In this document: one piece after another, positions 8,422 through 17,012 of the stretch
Layout of the letters: each line of letters opens with the position of its first letter
Position numbering within the stretch: position 1 is the stretch's first letter
NCBI GenBank assembly: GCA_020629755.1
Contig: JAHDCS010000014.1
Coordinates: forward strand, 1-46,386
Source: Flavobacteriales bacterium
GTDB taxonomy: Bacteria > Bacteroidota > Bacteroidia > Flavobacteriales_G > JALEGO01
DNA length: 46,386 nucleotides
Reading direction: 5' to 3'
Made by a program: the position numbers and the translations under genes
The notes under the pieces: model-generated
Told to the model about the DNA's origin: nothing
Seen by the model: only the letters and a program-made list of their open reading frames with translations
Databases searched by the model: none

Positions 8422-9145
8422 GTGCTATGGTTGTGAGAACACTTGCAAAAGGGATAAGTGTTGGAGCTTTTTTATCAAGTTTTTTACCTTTTGAAGAAGG
8501 GATGTGTATCACATCACCGTGCTTGAGTAAAAGATTGGTTTTTTGAATTTGATCGGCTCGATTCAAATTCAGTTGATAGGTTTTGTTGTCTCTAATCAAA
8601 AGCACAGATTTTGTATTGGCATAAAAGTTTGTGCCTCCTGCTTTCGCTATATATTCCAGAAGGCGATTCTCTTGTTTTTCAATGGGGTAATTCCCCGGAT
8701 CTCTAACCTCACCTAAAATACTCACCGAGTGGTTCAGAATTTTAAGATCTATGATGGGATTTTGAATATGTTTTTTATAGTGTTCACTTAGTTTTTGTTC
8801 AGCTTCAGAAATGCTGAGCCCTTCAATTTTTATGTTTCCGATCATTGGTAAGCTCACCGTTCCTTCGCTGTTGATCATTTCCCATTTGCCATAGACTTCA
8901 TTAGAATTGTAAATGCCGTAGATTGAACCAATGCTTAAATCATCGTGATTCCAAATACTTAGGCTAATTTTATCATCGGCTTTTAGCTTATATGTGCTTT
9001 GAGGTGTCATTTGGTCTATAGATTGTACTTGATCTCTTTGTTTGTCAAGCATATAGGTTGAGCGACAAGACCCTAAAAATGCCATACAAGCTATGCCGAT
9101 GAATATTATGTGTTGTTTTTTCACTGGTTTAGTGGTTAACAACAA
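8396..9145 (-). CDS. Wza-like polysaccharide export lipoprotein (SLBB)
   Basis: This 249-residue protein has a signal peptide ending in the lipobox LGSC (Cys about 27), so it is probably anchored to the outer membrane. The poly-export domain follows (about 50-130: YKLKADDKISLSIWNHDDL, then GTVSLPMIGNIKIEGLS). An SLBB domain comes next (about 135-220: VSILGEVRDPGNYPI and LLEYIAKAGGT). A C-terminal hydrophobic helix (about 228-246) recalls the membrane-spanning helix of Wza. It is predicted to form the export channel with the Wzc-like partner encoded immediately downstream. The start overlaps the upstream receiver gene by 17 bp. Confidence 0.9.
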   Translation of the reverse strand: MLLTTKPVKKQHIIFIGIACMAFLGSCRSTYMLDKQRDQVQSIDQMTPQSTYKLKADDKISLSIWNHDDLSIGSIYGIYNSNEVYGKWEMINSEGTVSLPMIGNIKIEGLSISEAEQKLSEHYKKHIQNPIIDLKILNHSVSILGEVRDPGNYPIEKQENRLLEYIAKAGGTNFYANTKSVLLIRDNKTYQLNLNRADQIQKTNLLLKHGDVIHIPSSKGKKLDKKAPTLIPFASVLTTIALVFSLFKN

Positions 9146-9614
9146 GTTGAATTAAAAATAGGGCTACAACTGCAATAGCAGCAAGCGCCCACTTGCGCTT
9201 TTTGATCATGGTTTCTTCTCTTTGAATGAAGGCATTGAGTTCCATGATTTTTCGAATCAAAAAATGAATGCGATCACTTGTTTTTTCATTTTTAGAGACA
9301 TAATCGTATGCTCCATATTTAAGACAGTTTACAGCAACCTTTACGTCGTCTTGACCTGAGAGTAAAATAACTTGAATATTCGGGTCGTAAGCCTTAATAC
9401 GTTTAAGAACATCTAGCCCGTTATGGTCGCCAAGGTTATAGTCTAGAAGTATAACTTTAGGTTGTTTGTAAAGATTTTTAAGTGCCTGTTTGCCATTGTT
9501 GAATACACAGATATTGCTATGTTCTTTTTGAATAAGTTGGCTCTTTAGAATTTCTGCATAAAACAGATCGTCTTCTATGATAAAAATCATTGGTTTTTTT
9601 GCATTTGTTTTCAT
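9129..9614 (-). CDS. Receiver-domain protein with C-terminal membrane helix (REC-TM)
   Basis: A complete response-regulator receiver fills residues about 8-125: acidic pair IIEDD, phospho-acceptor Asp in VILLDYNLGD (about residue 57), LLSG for the Thr/Ser position and the conserved Lys in YDYVSKNE. It has no DNA-binding or enzymatic output. A basic linker (KKRK) instead leads to one hydrophobic helix, WALAAIAVVALFLIQLVV (about 142-159), at the very C-terminus. The receiver would therefore be tethered to the cytoplasmic face of the membrane. The gene overlaps the Wza-like gene, suggesting that phosphorylation tunes the EPS machinery directly, which is inference. A paralogue with the same layout is at 15425-15904. 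Confidence 0.85.
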   Translation of the reverse strand: MKTNAKKPMIFIIEDDLFYAEILKSQLIQKEHSNICVFNNGKQALKNLYKQPKVILLDYNLGDHNGLDVLKRIKAYDPNIQVILLSGQDDVKVAVNCLKYGAYDYVSKNEKTSDRIHFLIRKIMELNAFIQREETMIKKRKWALAAIAVVALFLIQLVVNH

Positions 9615-9638
9615 GATATTGATTTTAAGGGTATTAAA

Positions 9639-10031
9639 TTAAGCAGCAAGTTGTTTGATAATCGAGTTGATGTGATCGGCAGCGTAATGATCTTTTAAAA
9701 TGTACCGCATAGAGCGAAATGTATGATAACTCTCCATAAGCGTTTCGTTGTGCTCGCCTGTAATAAAAACCACTTTTTTTCTGGCCGTGTTTTTATCGAC
9801 ATATTCTAAAAAGTGATGGCCTGAAATATTGTGTTTATTTTCTAAGTCCAGATAAAAATCAAGCAAGATTAAATCTGGATTTTCACCGATGTGTTCTAAG
9901 CAATCCTCTGCACAAGAAAAAACTTGTGTTGAGATGTGTTTATGTCTGCCTAAAAGTTCTTTTAAATATGCTCTGTAAAACGGATCGTCTTCTACAATAA
10001 ACACTTTTTTTTGATTTGGGGTTGTTTTCAT
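9639..10031 (-). CDS. Single-domain response regulator (CheY-like)
   Basis: I place the start at ATG 10031 (MKTTPNQKK), giving about 130 residues, because the 17 residues of the longer frame add a hydrophobic stretch unlike a receiver start. The receiver signature is complete: VEDD, phospho-acceptor Asp in PDLILLDFYLD, VVFITGEH with the conserved Thr, and Lys in YILKDHYA. There is no output domain, so it may pass phosphate to the HPt protein (11584-11931) or act by protein contact. It sits between the sigma-54 activator and the REC-TM gene, after a 168-bp gap that contains a long palindrome and a TTCTC-N5-GAGAA dyad, so it may have its own regulation. Confidence 0.82.
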   Translation of the reverse strand: MKTTPNQKKVFIVEDDPFYRAYLKELLGRHKHISTQVFSCAEDCLEHIGENPDLILLDFYLDLENKHNISGHHFLEYVDKNTARKKVVFITGEHNETLMESYHTFRSMRYILKDHYAADHINSIIKQLAA

Positions 10032-10117
10032 AATTCCTTTTGCTATAAGAATGACGAAAAACGATCCAAAAACATAAAGCACTTATAGTCAATTGGTTAA
10101 TTTTTTTCCGATGTCAC

Positions 10118-10144
10118 GAAAATTCTCTTTTAAAGAGAGTTTTC
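10118..10144. promoter_or_regulatory. 27-bp near-perfect palindrome between regulator genes
   Basis: The arms GAAAATTCTCTTT and AAAGAGAGTTTTC are 13 bases each around one central base and differ from perfect symmetry at one pair. It is too compact and AT-rich for a normal intrinsic terminator and fits an operator or an RNA-processing hairpin. It lies downstream of the sigma-54 activator stop and upstream of the receiver gene. Confidence 0.45.
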
Positions 10145-10156
10145 TCAAATCGAGAA
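10142..10156 (+). promoter_or_regulatory. TTCTC-N5-GAGAA dyad, site 1
   Basis: TTCTCAAATCGAGAA has inverted 5-bp arms spaced by five bases. It shares TTCTCAAA..GAGA with sites at 18329-18343 and 20742-20756. It is a candidate binding site for a regulator, possibly the sigma-54 activator encoded just upstream. Confidence 0.4.
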
Positions 10157-10199
10157 GATTATTGAAAATAAGATAGAGTCAAAGTGTGTGCAAGCATAG

Positions 10200-11558
10200 C
10201 TACACCTCTTTGTTCTGAATCATGCGGTAAAGGGTAGATTTGCCAACATCTAAAATGTCTGCCACTTTACTGATATCTCTAGGATATTTATCAAGATAGT
10301 GCCTTATAATTTGTGCATTATATGCTTTTAGGCTCATTTGTGTTTTTAAAAGTCCATCAAGTGTGTTTGCAGATTTAAAGATAATGTCTGAAGCACTAAT
10401 CTGATCGCCTTCACTCATCACATGAGCCAACTCAATGACAGATTTTAATTCTCTGATATTCCCAGCAAAAGGATGACTTAAGAGTTTCTTTTTTGCATCC
10501 TCACCTAAATGCTTTGCTTTAAGTTTGTTTTCTTTGGCAAAGTGCTCAATAAAATGATCGGCGAGTAAAAACAAGTCTGTTTTTCGTTCTCTTAAGGGTG
10601 GATTGTGTATGGGGAGCCCCATTATTCTGTAATAAAGATCTTCTCTAAAAGAGCCATTTTCAACCAATTCTGATAAGTCTTTATGTGTCGCAACGATTAA
10701 GCGTGTATTTATCTTAATAGGAGAAGTGCCACCGACCCGTGTGATTTCTCTTTCTTGAAGTACGCGTAAGAGTAGCACTTGGGCAGACGCCGGAAGCTCG
10801 GCAATTTCATCTAAAAAAATTGTGCCATTCTGTGCTTGTTCAAATTTGCCAATATGCCTTTGGTGGGCACCTGTAAAAGCCCCTTTTTCATGGCCAAATA
10901 ATTCACTTTCTATTAAGTTTTCTGCAATTGCAGCAATATTTACGGCAATAAACTTGCCTTTTTGAAAGCCAGAATTGTAGTGAATACATTTGGCAACAAG
11001 TTCTTTTCCACTCCCTGTTTCTCCTGAAATGGACACATTAATGTTTGTTTTAACGGCTTTGTCCATTAATCGAAACACATCTTTAATAGCAGGCGAATTG
11101 CCTATAATGGTGTTTTGGTAATCGTATTTTTCTTTTACTTCAGCAGAGAGCACCTCTACCTTTTCTTTTAGAGCTCTGTTTTTTGATAGATTAATCAGTG
11201 ACTTCCAAAGTCTATCAGTGGTATCTTGGTCTTTTACAATGTAATCGTAGACCTCTTCTTTTTTAATAAGATCTAATGCTTTTTTGATGTCTTCGTTTGA
11301 AGAGATAAATATAATGGGCGTATTAGGCGCTTGTTTTTGGATGTCATTACAAAGCACATCTCCTTTGTAGTCAGGCAATGAAAGATCTAAGCAAATAACA
11401 TCTGGCTTTAGATTTAATGCTTCTAAACAGGCTTTGCCTTTGCTAAACGTATGGAGCTCATACGACGGATTTAAAGCCAAATGATGTGTTAGTAGCTTAG
11501 CGTAAAACGGGTCGTCTTCTACTAAAAAAATACGTAAATGATTCATCTGTTGAGCCAT
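10200..11558 (-). CDS. Sigma-54-dependent response regulator (NtrC family)
   Basis: This 452-residue regulator has three domains. The receiver spans about 8-125, with phospho-acceptor Asp58 in VICLDLSLPD and Lys109. The AAA+ domain spans about 149-375, with Walker A GETGSGKE (179-186), GAFTGA (226-231) for contact with sigma-54, and Walker B TIFLDE (246-251). A Fis-type helix-turn-helix ends the protein (DISKVADILDVGKSTLYRM). All catalytic motifs are intact, so it should activate -24/-12 promoters when phosphorylated. Likely partners are the hybrid kinase and HPt encoded immediately upstream in the operon. Possible targets are the sigma-54-like elements in 20640-20851. Confidence 0.93.
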   Translation of the reverse strand: MAQQMNHLRIFLVEDDPFYAKLLTHHLALNPSYELHTFSKGKACLEALNLKPDVICLDLSLPDYKGDVLCNDIQKQAPNTPIIFISSNEDIKKALDLIKKEEVYDYIVKDQDTTDRLWKSLINLSKNRALKEKVEVLSAEVKEKYDYQNTIIGNSPAIKDVFRLMDKAVKTNINVSISGETGSGKELVAKCIHYNSGFQKGKFIAVNIAAIAENLIESELFGHEKGAFTGAHQRHIGKFEQAQNGTIFLDEIAELPASAQVLLLRVLQEREITRVGGTSPIKINTRLIVATHKDLSELVENGSFREDLYYRIMGLPIHNPPLRERKTDLFLLADHFIEHFAKENKLKAKHLGEDAKKKLLSHPFAGNIRELKSVIELAHVMSEGDQISASDIIFKSANTLDGLLKTQMSLKAYNAQIIRHYLDKYPRDISKVADILDVGKSTLYRMIQNKEV

Positions 11559-11583
11559 ATCAGGTGGCTTACGGGAAAAAGCA

Positions 11584-11931
11584 TTACATAGTTTCTATTT
11601 CTTTTTTTAGCCCGTCAATTAGACCGTCAAAACTATTGATTAATTTAGGTACAAGCGTATTTAAAACCTCTTGGCTTTCTGGGTTGGGCATTTGATTAGC
11701 GTGTTTTTCAATCTCTACGATTTCATCTTTAAGCTCATTAATATCAAGTATAGCGAAAGAAGGTTTTATTTTATGTGCCGCTGATTTTACATTTGGCCAA
11801 TCTTGACTTTGAAAGCTGTTTTTGATGGTGTCTACAGATGAGGGCGTTTCATCAATAAATAATTGAATCATTTTCTTAACAAAATCAGTGTTTCCTGCAG
11901 CTGTTTTTTTGAGGTTTTCTAGGTTAAACAT
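11584..11931 (-). CDS. HPt-domain phosphotransfer protein
   Basis: This 115-residue, all-helical protein carries the HPt signature AAHKIKPSFAILDI, with the phospho-accepting His at about residue 52. It probably shuttles phosphate from the C-terminal receiver of the hybrid kinase encoded 10 bp upstream to the stand-alone receivers and the sigma-54 activator of this cluster. It lacks any other domain or membrane segment. Its size matches single HPt proteins. Confidence 0.88.
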   Translation of the reverse strand: MFNLENLKKTAAGNTDFVKKMIQLFIDETPSSVDTIKNSFQSQDWPNVKSAAHKIKPSFAILDINELKDEIVEIEKHANQMPNPESQEVLNTLVPKLINSFDGLIDGLKKEIETM

Positions 11932-11941
11932 AGCTTGGTGT

Positions 11942-14311
11942 TTAAAGGTTTAATAGGGTTATAATCTTATTGATTAAGTCTTTTTCTTCAAAGGGTTTAG
12001 ATAAATAATCGCTCATGCCAGCATCCAGACATTTTTGATCATCCCCCCGAATAGCATTTGCAGTTAAAGCAAGAATTGGCCAATCTAACTTAAGATCTTG
12101 TCTGATTTTTTTGCTTGCAGTAAGCCCATCCATTACAGGCATTTGCATATCCATTAGTATCAAATCATAAGTATTTTTTTGTGCCATTTCCAGCGCGATT
12201 TGACCATTGTCAGCAATGTCGATTTTAAGCTTGTATTTTTCTAAAATGCTAGAGGCATAAAATTGATTGATTTTATTGTCTTCGACCAGTAAAATACGTT
12301 TGTTGATTAATAACGCTTCTTGTGTTTTGTTTTTTTGGGGGGATTTAAGATCAAGGCTTAGGGGAATTTCTTCTTTTTGAAATTCAAGTTCTACATAAAA
12401 ATCAGACCCTTTATTTAGAGTGCTTTCTACCCAAATTTTACCGCCTTGTAACGTGGTGAGTTGTTTGGTAATGGTTAATCCTAAACCAGTTCCGCCATAT
12501 TTTCTAGTGGTACCATCTTCTGCCTGAGAAAAACTCTTAAAGATGTGGTCTAGTTTTTCTTTTTCAATACCAATGCCGCTATCAGAGACTTTAAACTGTA
12601 AGGTTACATTATTGTGTGTTTCTCTAAGAGGTACAATAGACAGTATGATGTTTCCTTTTTTTGTAAACTTAATGGCATTGCTTAAAAGGTTAATTAAAAT
12701 CTGGTTTAATCGTGTTGGGTCACCAATGATGTTAAAGTCCTTTAAAGAGGCATCAATCTGAGCGTATAGTGCCACATCTTTTTCACTTACTTTGTATTGC
12801 AAGGAGTCAATAAGGGTATTGGCTAAGGTATTGATGTTGAAAGATGCCGATTCAAAGGTCATTTTTCCGGACTCTATTTTTGAAAAATCTAATATATCAT
12901 TGATAATCACCAACAAGTTTTCTCCAGATTGCTGAATGGTATTTAAGTATTTTTTTTGTTTTTCACTTAAAGGGTCGTCTTCTAAGAGTTTACTCATCCC
13001 TAAAATAGCATTCATAGGAGTTCTAATCTCATGACTCATATTGGCTAAAAAGATCTCTTTTGAATGCATAGATTCTTCAGCGATATTTTTGGCTTTCAGT
13101 AATTCTAATTCTGTGGCTTTAAGTTTTGTAACATCAATACCATATCCAATGACCATTTGTAAATGCCCTTTCAGATCAAAAACAGGAGAAAGACGCCTAA
13201 TGTGGTATTCAATCTCGCCTTTTTGATTGATGACTTTTTCTTCCCACTCATATTGTTTCTGAGTGTTTTTGGCGTTATTAAATTTTTCTCTGCGTTGTTC
13301 GGCAATTTTAATAGGCTTGTTCTTTTCTTTAACATAATCAAAGTCTGTTTTTCCAATAAGCCATTGCCTGATTTCTTGATTTTTAACCGCTACGGGGTTA
13401 ATAAACGTGTACCGATGCTGATGATCAAAAGCCACTACATCTGTGGGTAGGCTGTTTAAGATATTTTCATAAAAAACTTTTTGTTTATCAATTGTCGCAG
13501 TGGCCTGTTTTATGGATGTGATGTCTTTGCCGTAAATATTTACATAGCCATACTCTTTAATGGGGGTAAAAGAGAGCGCATAATCAGTGCCTTTAGCATT
13601 TACCTCAAGATCAAGTACTTTTTGTTCTTGTAAAACACGATCGACAATCTCTTTTAAGGGTGTGTCAAAAAGATTTTTTTCATTAATAGCGAGTTCATCT
13701 AATAAAGGTTTGCTTGCGTCATTAAAAAAAAGAATATTGCCTTGTTTAGAAATTCTGAATACCGGATTGGGGTTTTGCTTCGGGAATTTTGAGACTGAGT
13801 CAATGCGTTCGATTTGTTTTTTAGAAAGTTCATAGAGTAAACACGCTTTTAAAGAAACACCAAATTTTTCAATTACAGAAGAGAGTTTATTGAGTTCAAT
13901 AGAGCTAAAGCGGCTTTCTTTCTGTGAGTATATGACCATAAAACCAATGTCAGAAAGCTTAAATATGGCATAATCGCCTTTGGTTTCTTTACACACTTCA
14001 GGGTATTGGTTTTCTTTGAGATCTACATTGATAAACCGTTCTTTTTGAAGGTGATGGATTAACGTATAGTTTGATTTTAGCTGTTCTACATGTGTTTTAA
14101 TTTTAATAGGATATTCGTATTGTATAGAATAATGATCAGAAGCGTAAGGGTCTACAGAGCCATTACTGGTATAAATGGCAGCATGTTGGTAATTTTTTCT
14201 AGAGAGTAAAATTTTAACAAAGCCTTCGGCTGCTTTTTTAAACTCTAGTGAGCTTCCAATACTTAAAGAAAGCTCATAGAGTAAGGATATTTCAGAAATA
14301 ATATCGTTCAT
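11942..14311 (-). CDS. Hybrid histidine kinase (GAF-PAS-PAS-HisKA-HATPase-REC)
   Basis: This 789-residue kinase has no membrane segment, so it appears cytoplasmic. It has an N-terminal GAF-like region (about 15-160) and two PAS domains (about 175-275 and 285-405). HisKA follows with phospho-His427 in ANMSHEIRTPMN. The ATPase domain (about 535-655) has the N box NLLSNAIKFTKKG, DSGIGIEKEKL and GGTGLGLTI. A C-terminal receiver carries Asp721 in LILMDMQMPVMDG. It starts 2 bp after the FIST gene ends and precedes the HPt gene, the usual order for a His-Asp-His-Asp relay. A FIST partner for a soluble kinase fits known FIST-kinase pairing. Confidence 0.93.
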   Translation of the reverse strand: MNDIISEISLLYELSLSIGSSLEFKKAAEGFVKILLSRKNYQHAAIYTSNGSVDPYASDHYSIQYEYPIKIKTHVEQLKSNYTLIHHLQKERFINVDLKENQYPEVCKETKGDYAIFKLSDIGFMVIYSQKESRFSSIELNKLSSVIEKFGVSLKACLLYELSKKQIERIDSVSKFPKQNPNPVFRISKQGNILFFNDASKPLLDELAINEKNLFDTPLKEIVDRVLQEQKVLDLEVNAKGTDYALSFTPIKEYGYVNIYGKDITSIKQATATIDKQKVFYENILNSLPTDVVAFDHQHRYTFINPVAVKNQEIRQWLIGKTDFDYVKEKNKPIKIAEQRREKFNNAKNTQKQYEWEEKVINQKGEIEYHIRRLSPVFDLKGHLQMVIGYGIDVTKLKATELELLKAKNIAEESMHSKEIFLANMSHEIRTPMNAILGMSKLLEDDPLSEKQKKYLNTIQQSGENLLVIINDILDFSKIESGKMTFESASFNINTLANTLIDSLQYKVSEKDVALYAQIDASLKDFNIIGDPTRLNQILINLLSNAIKFTKKGNIILSIVPLRETHNNVTLQFKVSDSGIGIEKEKLDHIFKSFSQAEDGTTRKYGGTGLGLTITKQLTTLQGGKIWVESTLNKGSDFYVELEFQKEEIPLSLDLKSPQKNKTQEALLINKRILLVEDNKINQFYASSILEKYKLKIDIADNGQIALEMAQKNTYDLILMDMQMPVMDGLTASKKIRQDLKLDWPILALTANAIRGDDQKCLDAGMSDYLSKPFEEKDLINKIITLLNL

Positions 14312-14312
14312 C

Positions 14313-15413
14313 TTATAAAATGCCTACCACAATTGTTTTGTTGAAAAACTCAAGCTTACCACCATCGCCAAATGAAGAGATTTCTCCTAGGGTTAAAACC
14401 CCATTTGGTATAATGTGGTCTAAGTTTTTTTCTTTGAGTTCTTCAAGCACAACACCTAGTTCATCTTTAAAATCATCCCCTAAAAAAAGTACCCTTGAAA
14501 TACAATCAAAAATAAGGCAGTGGTTAACGTTTTTATTTCTTTTGGATAGACCTTGAATAGCGGCTTGTCTAGCAGCATCAACAAGTGTTTTTTTATTGCC
14601 TTTTAGTATGGTAAGTACAGAATTTTTTGGCACTGCACCAATACATATCAAAGACTGATTTTCGCGCAATAAGGGGTCTCTGACGACAAATTCTTCGTAG
14701 TCTTTTTTGATTCCAAAAGGATACGCTTTAGCTAAATCAAAGAAATTATTTTGGGTAAAGGTTTTGCCTGAATCTTCTTCGACAACTTCTTTATAAACAT
14801 CAAAAGCACTGACCCAATTAAGTCCATGAATAGTGTTTTTCTCAGTTTCAGTTGCAACAAATGGTCCTTTGAGTTCTTCCCATCCGTGCTTTACGCCAGA
14901 TGAACTTTTAGTAGGAATAACAAAAAGAATGGCGGCATCTTGCACAAGCCCTTGAGGGGTAAATACACAAGGTTTTTGTACAAAGTCTAAATAGCCAGCG
15001 CCTCCTCCAATATAGGTGCATGAGTCGCTGTATGTATTGTATAATTCATCTAAAAAATGTGCAATATGAGCACTTAGCCCATCAAGTAAGCATAAAAGTG
15101 TACTGTTTTTGTCTTTAAAATTTAGTGTGGGTAGTTTTATGCTCCCCTCTTTCATTTGTACCACTATGGGGTTGTTAGGGCTGGTTATTTTTTCGATGGT
15201 TAATCCTTTGTCACTGTGTTCGCCTTTATAAATCACAGAAGGGTAAACCCCGCCATAAAACCGAAGGTTTTTTTTGTTTAATTCGTCAATGAGTTTTGGG
15301 ATGTCGATGGTGTTTTTCTCGCCAATAAAAAACTGAAGAACATCATCTTTTGATGGAGAAAGTTTTTCAATTTGGGCTAAAACTTCAGGGATAGATCGGG
15401 TGTGGATATTCAT
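14313..15413 (-). CDS. FIST-domain sensor protein
   Basis: This 366-residue soluble protein matches the FIST N/C pair: an N-terminal half with YIGGGAGYLDF and LVQDAAILFVI (about 130-190) and a C-terminal half with YPFGIKK, FVVRDPLL and CLIFDCISRVLFLG (about 225-315). FIST domains are thought to bind small ligands, perhaps amino acids, and often work with histidine kinases. Here the next gene, 1 bp away, is the hybrid kinase. The protein has no output domain, so it probably modulates the kinase. The ligand cannot be predicted. Confidence 0.85.
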   Translation of the reverse strand: MNIHTRSIPEVLAQIEKLSPSKDDVLQFFIGEKNTIDIPKLIDELNKKNLRFYGGVYPSVIYKGEHSDKGLTIEKITSPNNPIVVQMKEGSIKLPTLNFKDKNSTLLCLLDGLSAHIAHFLDELYNTYSDSCTYIGGGAGYLDFVQKPCVFTPQGLVQDAAILFVIPTKSSSGVKHGWEELKGPFVATETEKNTIHGLNWVSAFDVYKEVVEEDSGKTFTQNNFFDLAKAYPFGIKKDYEEFVVRDPLLRENQSLICIGAVPKNSVLTILKGNKKTLVDAARQAAIQGLSKRNKNVNHCLIFDCISRVLFLGDDFKDELGVVLEELKEKNLDHIIPNGVLTLGEISSFGDGGKLEFFNKTIVVGIL

Positions 15414-15424
15414 AATATACTAGG

Positions 15425-15904
15425 TTAAAAAATAAAAAATAAAAATGATAAAAGGGCTACGCAAAAGACCAATAGGTTCATTAAATCTGCTTTGATGTTT
15501 TGTTTGTGATGATTAATGTTATGTTTTTGTGTTTTGAGGGTTAAAATTTTTTCTATGCTTTTTTCTAGTTTAAAAAGCACGTTTTCATCTTTTACAATAT
15601 AGTCATATGCACCTTGCTTAAGTAGTTTAACAGCGATGTCTATTTTTCGTTGTCCAGAAAGTATGAGCGTAGGAAAACGCTTGGTTCTTTTAAGAAAAAA
15701 ATCACCATTTTTGCTTTCGCCCAAATGGTAGTCTAAAATTACCACATCTGGGTTTTGATGAAGCGCTTTAAGTAAATCATGGCCCTGTGTGAAGTACTGT
15801 ACATTCCAGTTGTTATGTTCTGAAAAATGAAAGGCTAAAAGCTCTCGAACCACTTTGTTGTCGTCTAAAATAAAAATAAGGGGTTTATGCTTAGTTGTGT
15901 TCAT
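15425..15904 (-). CDS. Receiver-domain protein with C-terminal membrane helix (REC-TM), second copy
   Basis: This 159-residue protein repeats the layout of the one at 9129-9614. The receiver (about 9-125) has ILDDN, phospho-acceptor Asp in DVVILDYHLG (about 56), TLILSG and Lys in YDYIVKDE. A basic, His-rich linker (KTQKHNINHHKQN) leads to a final hydrophobic helix, LMNLLVFCVALLSFLFFIF (about 141-159). It lies between the WecA/TagO-like transferase gene, which it overlaps by 14 bp, and the FIST gene. One copy is thus coupled to the initiating enzyme and the other to the exporter, consistent with (but not proving) control at both ends of the pathway. Confidence 0.85.
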   Translation of the reverse strand: MNTTKHKPLIFILDDNKVVRELLAFHFSEHNNWNVQYFTQGHDLLKALHQNPDVVILDYHLGESKNGDFFLKRTKRFPTLILSGQRKIDIAVKLLKQGAYDYIVKDENVLFKLEKSIEKILTLKTQKHNINHHKQNIKADLMNLLVFCVALLSFLFFIF

Positions 15905-17012
15905 AACGTTTGATAAAGGTGTTGTGTAACATGAGTTGTTTTTTTGAGTAGTATGCTTTTTTCAGTAGAGCATAATTCTTTTTAATCTTTAAAACATTGA
16001 GTAATTCATGCAGAAAAAAACCACCAAAAAACAAGACGATACAAGTTAGGTGCGCAGCTAAATTTGAGAAAGAGAGTGTGGTAGCCATCAATAGTAATAT
16101 AAAGTGCGAACTTAAAATAGAGAGGGCTGCAGTCTGGTGATTAAATCCGAGTTTTAACAAAAGGTGATGAATGTGGCTTTTGTCGGCTGAAAAGGGCGAT
16201 TTCTTTTGCATTATTCTTTTGATAAAAACACGAAGCGTATCCCATGTTGGGATAAAAATAAGCGCAAATACTAAAGGGATTACGATTGGGTGTTCTGCGG
16301 TTGTGCTGAGAAGTTCAAGCACTCCGCTTCCAAATATAAATCCAAGAGGCAAGGCGCCGGTATCTCCCATAAAAAGTTTGGCTTTTTTCCAATTAAAGGG
16401 GAGGTACCCTGTTAATGCAAAAGCTAAAAAGAGAAAAAATAAAGCGTATGACATCCCCCCCAAAAACATAAAACTAATGGCAAATAGCATGCTGTTTAAT
16501 AGTGCCATCCCGCCTGCTAGACCATTAATGCCATCAATTAAATTAAACGCGTTAATAAAACCTACTAGAAAAAAGAGGTGTATGAGAAATGAGAGCGCAT
16601 AAGGTAATGGATAACCGGTAAGAGGAATGGTGTTAAAAAGGCATTCTGGATGGGTGCCTAGCCATGCTAAGGCCAGTAAGGTCTGGATGCCTAGTTTTTT
16701 TAATGAAGAGAGGTTTTTTAAATCGTCAAGATAACCAAGTAGGCAGAATCCTAAAATACACATAAGCCAAATAGGCGATAGCGTTGTGAATGGGAGAAAA
16801 CAAATAGCAGCCACACTTACCGGAAGAATAAAAGCAAGTCCACCGCCTGCGGCCGTTGGTGTTATATGTGAAGACCGCTCATTAGGCTTTGAGACAAGCC
16901 CTAGTGCAGCAGCCTTAGTGATTAAGGTTAAACATAAGTGCTTAGCGCTAAATATTACAGCCACGCAAACAGCGGCAATGAGCAAGATTATGATGTAACT
17001 AGAAGAGATCAT
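15891..17012 (-). CDS. WecA/TagO/MraY-type undecaprenyl-phosphate sugar-1-phosphate transferase
   Basis: This 373-residue protein with about eleven helices is predicted to start EPS repeat-unit synthesis by moving a sugar-1-phosphate (often GlcNAc-1-P) from its UDP donor to undecaprenyl phosphate. Family motifs are present: TPTAAGGGLAF near residue 50, the Asp pair in GYLDDLKNL (about 93-94), the catalytic NAFNLIDGINGLAGG (about 155-169) and FMGDTGALPLGF (about 214-225). A cytoplasmic DKSHIHHLL (about 279-287) fits the His-rich loop of WecA-type enzymes. It is the only initiating transferase in the cluster. The GGGGGGGAT run at 16453 encodes FLGGMS. Confidence 0.92.
   Translation of the reverse strand: MISSSYIIILLIAAVCVAVIFSAKHLCLTLITKAAALGLVSKPNERSSHITPTAAGGGLAFILPVSVAAICFLPFTTLSPIWLMCILGFCLLGYLDDLKNLSSLKKLGIQTLLALAWLGTHPECLFNTIPLTGYPLPYALSFLIHLFFLVGFINAFNLIDGINGLAGGMALLNSMLFAISFMFLGGMSYALFFLFLAFALTGYLPFNWKKAKLFMGDTGALPLGFIFGSGVLELLSTTAEHPIVIPLVFALIFIPTWDTLRVFIKRIMQKKSPFSADKSHIHHLLLKLGFNHQTAALSILSSHFILLLMATTLSFSNLAAHLTCIVLFFGGFFLHELLNVLKIKKNYALLKKAYYSKKQLMLHNTFIKRYEHN

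Noticed and set aside
9639-10082. Longer start for the receiver gene giving an N-terminal hydrophobic segment
   Set aside because: The extension is short, precedes a normal receiver start (MKTTPNQKK) and is better read as untranslated leader.
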